From assembly GCF_000374145.1 (NCBI RefSeq), contig NZ_KB893653.1:566438-630437 (forward strand): a DNA stretch of 64,000 nucleotides. Reading direction: 5' to 3'. The notes under the pieces are model-generated. The model searched no databases, was not told where the DNA came from, and saw only the letters and a program-made list of their open reading frames with translations. Source of the stretch: Neomegalonema perideroedes DSM 15528 (GTDB taxonomy: Bacteria > Pseudomonadota > Alphaproteobacteria > Rhodobacterales > Rhodobacteraceae). The position numbers were made by a program, and so were the translations under genes. Positions 57,375 through 64,000 of the stretch are shown one piece after another; positions within the stretch are counted from its first letter, which is position 1, and the number at the start of each line of letters is the position of its first letter.

Positions 57375-57659
57375 TCAGGAGGGGACGTCGCGATATTTCT
57401 GGATGCGCGTCGTGCGCAGCCCCTGCAGGCCGTATTTCTCGATGGCGCGGCTCCAGGCCTCATATTCCTCAAGGGAGAGGTTATAGCGCGCGCAAGCGTC
57501 GTCGATGCTCAACAGGCCGCCGCGCACGGCGGCCACCACTTCGGCCTTGCGGCGAATCACCCAGCGTTTCGTGTCCGGCGGCGGCAGATCGGCCAAGGTC
57601 AAACGTTGGCCGTCTGGGCCGATGATGTGCGGCCCACTCTGTTTCTGCTGCTGACTCAT
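57375..57659 (-). CDS. sciP: CtrA inhibitor SciP (DUF1153)
   Basis: A 94-residue small regulator. SciP binds CtrA and blocks activation of CtrA-dependent promoters in Caulobacter. The family core DLPPPDTKRWVIRRKAEVVAAVRGGLLSIDDACARYNLSLEEYEAWSRAIEKYGLQGLRTTRIQKYR is intact, including the helix-turn-helix-like region. The start at 57659 is chosen because SQQQKQSGPHIIGPDGQRLTLADL resembles other SciP N-termini; a frame to 57758 adds an unrelated leader. It sits two genes from ctrA and next to mnmA, an order also seen in Rhodobacter-type genomes. Confidence 0.93.
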   Translation of the reverse strand: MSQQQKQSGPHIIGPDGQRLTLADLPPPDTKRWVIRRKAEVVAAVRGGLLSIDDACARYNLSLEEYEAWSRAIEKYGLQGLRTTRIQKYRDVPS

Positions 57660-57909
57660 AAGCGGCGACCCCCATGACGTTCCTTGGCCACAAGGATAGG
57701 GGAGGAAAACTAAAATTCTGAAAACCAATTCAAAACAGGAGCTTAATCTACGGCGCACGAATTATGCGCCTGCGGAGCGATTGCAATTTCGCCGCTTTTC
57801 CCGCCCAAGGCGGCCTCAGGCGCCGCGCGCGGGAGACATCTCGGGCGCTGGAATCCGGCGCGGCGCTTTTGCCATTCCGCAGCTTGGGGAAAAGCTTTAA
57901 AACCCGCGC

Positions 57910-59118
57910 ATGAACGCTTTCGATCCCGCCTCCGCCGCCTCTGAAGCCCCCGTCTCCGCGCCCGCGCCGGAGGTCGATCTCGGATTCGCGCCGCGTCCGC
58001 CGAGCGAAGTGCGCGTGGCGGCGGCCATGTCGGGCGGAGTCGATTCGTCGGTGGTGGCGGCCCTGCTCGCCAAGGCGGGCTACGACGTGGTCGGGCTGAC
58101 CATGCGGCTTTACGATCATGGGGCGGCGCTGGCCAAGAAGGGCGCCTGCTGCGCCGGGCGCGACATCTACGACGCGCGCCGGGTCGCCGAGCAGAGCGGC
58201 TTTCCGCATTACGTCCTCGATTATGAGAATCTCTTTCGTCAGGCGGTGATCGAGGAGTTCGCCGACGCCTATCTGGCGGGCGCGACGCCGATTCCCTGCG
58301 TGCGCTGCAATCAGCGGGTCAAATTCGTCGACCTCATGGGGCTGGCGCGCGAGCTGGGGGCGGAATGCCTCGCGACGGGGCATTATGTGCGGCGGATCAT
58401 GGGGCCCAACGGCCCGGAGCTGCATCGGGCCGCCGATCCGGCGCGGGATCAGAGCTATTTCCTCTTCACCACCACCCGCGAGCAGCTGGACTATCTGCGC
58501 TTTCCCCTCGGCGACCGCGAGAGCAAGGCCGAAACCCGCGCCATGGCGCTGGATCTCGGGCTTTGCGTGGCCGAGAAGCCCGATAGTCAGGACATCTGCT
58601 TCGTGCCTCAGGGGCGCTATGCGGCGGTGGTCGAGAAGCTGCGTCCGGGGGCGGCCTCGCCGGGGCCGATCCGGCATCTGGACGGGCGGATCCTCGGCGA
58701 GCATCAGGGCGTGATCCATTTCACCATCGGTCAGCGCAAGGGACTCGGAATCGGGGGCAGGGCCGGAGAGGAGACGGAGCCGCTTTTCGTGATCCGCCTC
58801 GACGCCGAGAAGCGCGAGGTGGTCGTGGGGCCGCGCGAGGCTCTGGCGACGCGCCGCGCTCCCTTGCGTGAAATCAATTGGCTCGGCGACGGCGAATTGG
58901 CCGATCTGCCGCCCGAAGGCGTGGAGATCCTCGCCCGGGTGCGCTCGACGCGCAAGCCGAAGCCCGCGATCCTGCGCGCGACGGAGACGGGCGCCCCCGG
59001 AACCCTTGAAGTCGAGCTTTTAGAGGCCGAGGAGGGCGTGGCGCCCGGACAGGCCTGCGTCTTCTACGCGACCGAAGGAACGCGGGTGCTCGGCGGCGGC
59101 TGGATCGCTAGAGGCTGA
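57910..59118 (+). CDS. mnmA: tRNA-specific 2-thiouridylase MnmA
   Basis: Inserts sulfur at C2 of wobble uridine-34 in tRNA-Lys, Glu and Gln. It is a 402-residue PP-loop ATPase. The PP-loop [36 protein letters not shown] lies at about residues 36-71. The first catalytic Cys is in [13 protein letters not shown] and the second in [25 protein letters not shown] and the C-terminal beta-barrel segment [11 protein letters not shown] are typical. The N-terminal 30 residues are a low-complexity extension. It overlaps the convergent folP stop by 11 bases. Confidence 0.96.
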   Translation: MNAFDPASAASEAPVSAPAPEVDLGFAPRPPSEVRVAAAMSGGVDSSVVAALLAKAGYDVVGLTMRLYDHGAALAKKGACCAGRDIYDARRVAEQSGFPHYVLDYENLFRQAVIEEFADAYLAGATPIPCVRCNQRVKFVDLMGLARELGAECLATGHYVRRIMGPNGPELHRAADPARDQSYFLFTTTREQLDYLRFPLGDRESKAETRAMALDLGLCVAEKPDSQDICFVPQGRYAAVVEKLRPGAASPGPIRHLDGRILGEHQGVIHFTIGQRKGLGIGGRAGEETEPLFVIRLDAEKREVVVGPREALATRRAPLREINWLGDGELADLPPEGVEILARVRSTRKPKPAILRATETGAPGTLEVELLEAEEGVAPGQACVFYATEGTRVLGGGWIARG

Positions 59119-60157
59119 TCTCCAGCGCCGTCTGAACCTTCAGCGCCTGCCGCGTCTCGGCCACGTCATGGACCCGCAGAATCTGCGCGCCCTGAGAGGC
59201 TCCATGCAGCGCCGCCGCCAAAGAGCCGGGGACGCGCGCCTTAGGGGCCGTCTCGCCGCCCAAAGCCCCGATGAAGCTTTTGCGCGAGACGCCCAGCAGG
59301 ATCGGGCAGCCGAGGCCATGCAGCAGGCTCAGGCCGCGCAGCAGAGCGAGATTATGCTCCAGCGTCTTGCCGAAGCCGATTCCGGGATCCAGAATCAGCG
59401 CCTCGCGCGGGATCCCCGCCGCCTCGCAGACCGCCACGCGCTCGGCGAGATGGTCGCAGACGTCGAGCAGAGGATCCGCGTAATGCGGATCCTGCTGCAT
59501 CTTCTGCGGCTCGCCCTGCGCATGCATCAGACAGACCGCGCCGCCCGCCCGGGCGTAATCCGCCGCGACGGCGAGGCTGTTCGGATCATGAGTCAGAGCC
59601 GAGACGTCGTTGAAGATCCGCGCCCCCGCCTCCAGAGCCAATCCGGCCACGGCGGCGTTGCGCGTGTCCGCCGAGAGCAGGGCGGGGGGCGGCGAATCCG
59701 GGCCGGGCAGAACCGGCGCGAGGCGGCTCCATTCGGCTTCCGGCGAGACCGGCGCCGCGCCCGGGCGGGTGGATTCCGCCCCGAGATCGAGAATATCCGC
59801 CCCCTCGACGATCATCCGCGCCATGCGGGCCTGAGCGGCTTGGGGCGCGTCATGCTCGCCGCCGTCCGAGAAGCTGTCCGGGGTGAGATTCAGAATGCCC
59901 ATGATCCGCGGGCGATCCAGCTTCAGCCCCGATAAAGCCGCGCGCGGAGCGGTCAGCCGCGCGAAGACCGGCGCGAAATCCGCATATCGGCGGCGCGCCA
60001 GAGAAGCGGGCAGGATCTCCCTGCGCTGACGGGCGCCCTCGGGGCCGCGCTCCAGAACCTCCACCCAGGCGAAGCGCCGCCAGCCTCCGGCGAGGGGATG
60101 GCTCTCGGGGCCGGGCGACTCCGCGCCGCAGGGCAGGGGGCGAAAATAGAGCGTCAC
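59108..60157 (-). CDS. folP: Dihydropteroate synthase
   Basis: Condenses p-aminobenzoate with 6-hydroxymethyl-7,8-dihydropterin diphosphate in folate synthesis, the sulfonamide target. The conserved core begins at residue 85 with [18 protein letters not shown], then [39 protein letters not shown] and [28 protein letters not shown] near residue 300 is the substrate-binding motif. The start is a GTG at 60157 with GGAGG upstream, placing it after the ftsH terminator. The frame extends to 60235 but would overlap ftsH. At 349 residues it has an N-terminal extension of about 80 residues compared with E. coli FolP. Confidence 0.92.
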   Translation of the reverse strand: MTLYFRPLPCGAESPGPESHPLAGGWRRFAWVEVLERGPEGARQRREILPASLARRRYADFAPVFARLTAPRAALSGLKLDRPRIMGILNLTPDSFSDGGEHDAPQAAQARMARMIVEGADILDLGAESTRPGAAPVSPEAEWSRLAPVLPGPDSPPPALLSADTRNAAVAGLALEAGARIFNDVSALTHDPNSLAVAADYARAGGAVCLMHAQGEPQKMQQDPHYADPLLDVCDHLAERVAVCEAAGIPREALILDPGIGFGKTLEHNLALLRGLSLLHGLGCPILLGVSRKSFIGALGGETAPKARVPGSLAAALHGASQGAQILRVHDVAETRQALKVQTALEISL

Positions 60158-60185
60158 GCCGGAGACCTCCGCAGGCGAAAACAAA

Positions 60186-60207
60186 TCCCCCCGCCGAAGC
60201 GGGGGGA
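60186..60207 (-). terminator. ftsH terminator
   Basis: The arms TCCCCCCGC and GCGGGGGGA around CGAA form a very strong stem, followed on the minus strand by TTTGTTTT. It lies 10 bases past the ftsH stop and before the folP start. Confidence 0.88.
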
Positions 60208-60216
60208 CAGGGAATC

Positions 60217-62145
<1,929 letters not shown>

Positions 62146-62290
62146 AACCTGAGATCCCTCGAGTCGCGGCGACGGGACGGCCCGCAAGGGTCGCCCGACG
62201 AATCCGCTCATGGAAGCGCGTTCTGCAAAGATAGCGCGCCCGAGCCGAGGATCAACGCCTTCTCGCGCTCCCATGCCTGCGGAGGGGGCG

Positions 62291-62322
62291 AAAAACGAAA
62301 CGCCGCCCCCGGAGGGACGGCG
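62291..62322 (-). terminator. ilvC terminator
   Basis: The arms CGCCGCCCC (62301-62309) and GGGACGGCG (62314-62322) pair with one mismatch. On the minus strand the stem ends in TTTCGTTTTT. It is 28 bases past the ilvC stop. Confidence 0.75.
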
Positions 62323-62350
62323 CGAAGCTTCACGAACCGGGCGCGCAGGC

Positions 62351-63744
<1,394 letters not shown>

Positions 63745-64000
63745 ATGCGTGGATTGACGGCTCTTGCAGCGATCTTCACTCTGGCCGCTTCGGCGGCTTC
63801 TCCGGCCTTCGCCCAAAGGGCGGCGGATCTGCCTCAGCCCTCGGCGGTCGAGGCCCTCGGCGCTTCGGCGGCCGAGGAGGTCAAGGCGCAGTTCCGCGGC
63901 CCCACCCGTCAGGCGGCTCAGGCTTTGAGCGCCCCAGAAGCCGCCGCGGCTTCCGCCGAAGCGCCTGCGGCCCCCGCGCCCGCCGCCGCCCCGGCCCCCG
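63745..64000 (+). CDS. Secreted Ala/Pro-rich protein, truncated by the window edge
   Basis: A gene running off the right edge. AGGAG precedes the ATG. A signal peptide (LTALAAIFTLAASAASPAFAQ) is followed by RAADLPQPSAVEALGASAAEEV and an Ala/Pro/Glu-rich sequence. Only 85 residues are visible, so no family can be given. The C-terminus is beyond the window. Confidence 0.7.
   Translation, partial: MRGLTALAAIFTLAASAASPAFAQRAADLPQPSAVEALGASAAEEVKAQFRGPTRQAAQALSAPEAAAASAEAPAAPAPAAAPAP

Noticed and set aside
62146..62211. ATG start for ftsH at 62211.
   Set aside because: No ribosome site lies before it, and family proteins begin at the NNFRN segment, supporting the TTG at 62145. This remains uncertain.

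Overview
The window is about 64 kb of GC-rich bacterial chromosome. It looks alphaproteobacterial and closest to Rhodobacterales. Supporting signs are CtrA and its inhibitor SciP encoded together, a tRNA-His without G-1, class I PhaC with an intracellular PhaZ, a CpaA/Flp pilin pair, and the ybeZ-ybeY-corC-lnt order followed by a PraR-like regulator. The genus cannot be fixed from the sequence alone. I see no insertion sequence, prophage, integrase or CRISPR array. Most of the window is ordinary core chromosome with dense, often translationally coupled genes. Several starts appear to be GTG or TTG.

Layout. 0-7 kb: a rhodanese, then glutamate synthase (gltD, gltB). 7-11 kb: two small PepSY proteins, a histidine kinase, secG with a long Ala/Pro tail and an unknown secreted protein, all on the minus strand. 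11-21 kb: a sugar-catabolism block made of a PfkB sugar kinase, zwf, pgl, edd, mgsA, pgi, eda, an aldo/keto reductase and a Gfo/Idh/MocA oxidoreductase, running into a small acetyltransferase and lpxK. 22.8-23.6 kb: a candidate small RNA or attenuator, then a hot-dog thioesterase. 24-27 kb: two tandem TAXI-type TRAP binding proteins, then tRNA-His. 27-33.5 kb: an NDUFA9-like protein, ybeZ-ybeY-corC-lnt and an XRE regulator. 33.6-38.3 kb (minus): glpX, hom, an aminotransferase and a repetitive lipoprotein. 38.5-43 kb: phaC, a 5'-nucleotidase and an SRAP protein. 43-52 kb: an SH3 protein, UvrD/PcrA helicase, YgfZ, dihydroorotase, a Bcr/CflA transporter, a YgjP-type metalloprotease and phaZ. 52-54 kb: an FYDLN-acid protein, tRNA-Ala, cpaA and Flp pilin. 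54-57.7 kb: a small membrane protein, a periplasmic protein, ctrA, a degenerate FlhF-like protein and sciP. 57.9-64 kb: mnmA, folP, ftsH, ilvC and the start of a secreted protein.

How it fits together. The 11-21 kb block encodes the Entner-Doudoroff route from fructose or glucose-6-phosphate to pyruvate and glyceraldehyde-3-phosphate, with a methylglyoxal branch (mgsA plus a possible reductase). pgi and glpX allow the reverse flow to hexose phosphate. phaC and phaZ make and mobilise polyhydroxybutyrate. CtrA, SciP and a CtrA-type half-site upstream of the Flp pilin gene suggest cell-cycle or motility-type control of surface structures.

The most unusual non-coding signals are: a dispersed intergenic imperfect-palindrome repeat (four or five copies), a 33-34 bp hairpin array upstream of the sugar operon whose last unit may supply a -35 box, a C-rich-loop hairpin with a strong terminator before the thioesterase, a LexA-type box at the helicase gene, and an FNR-type site before gltD.
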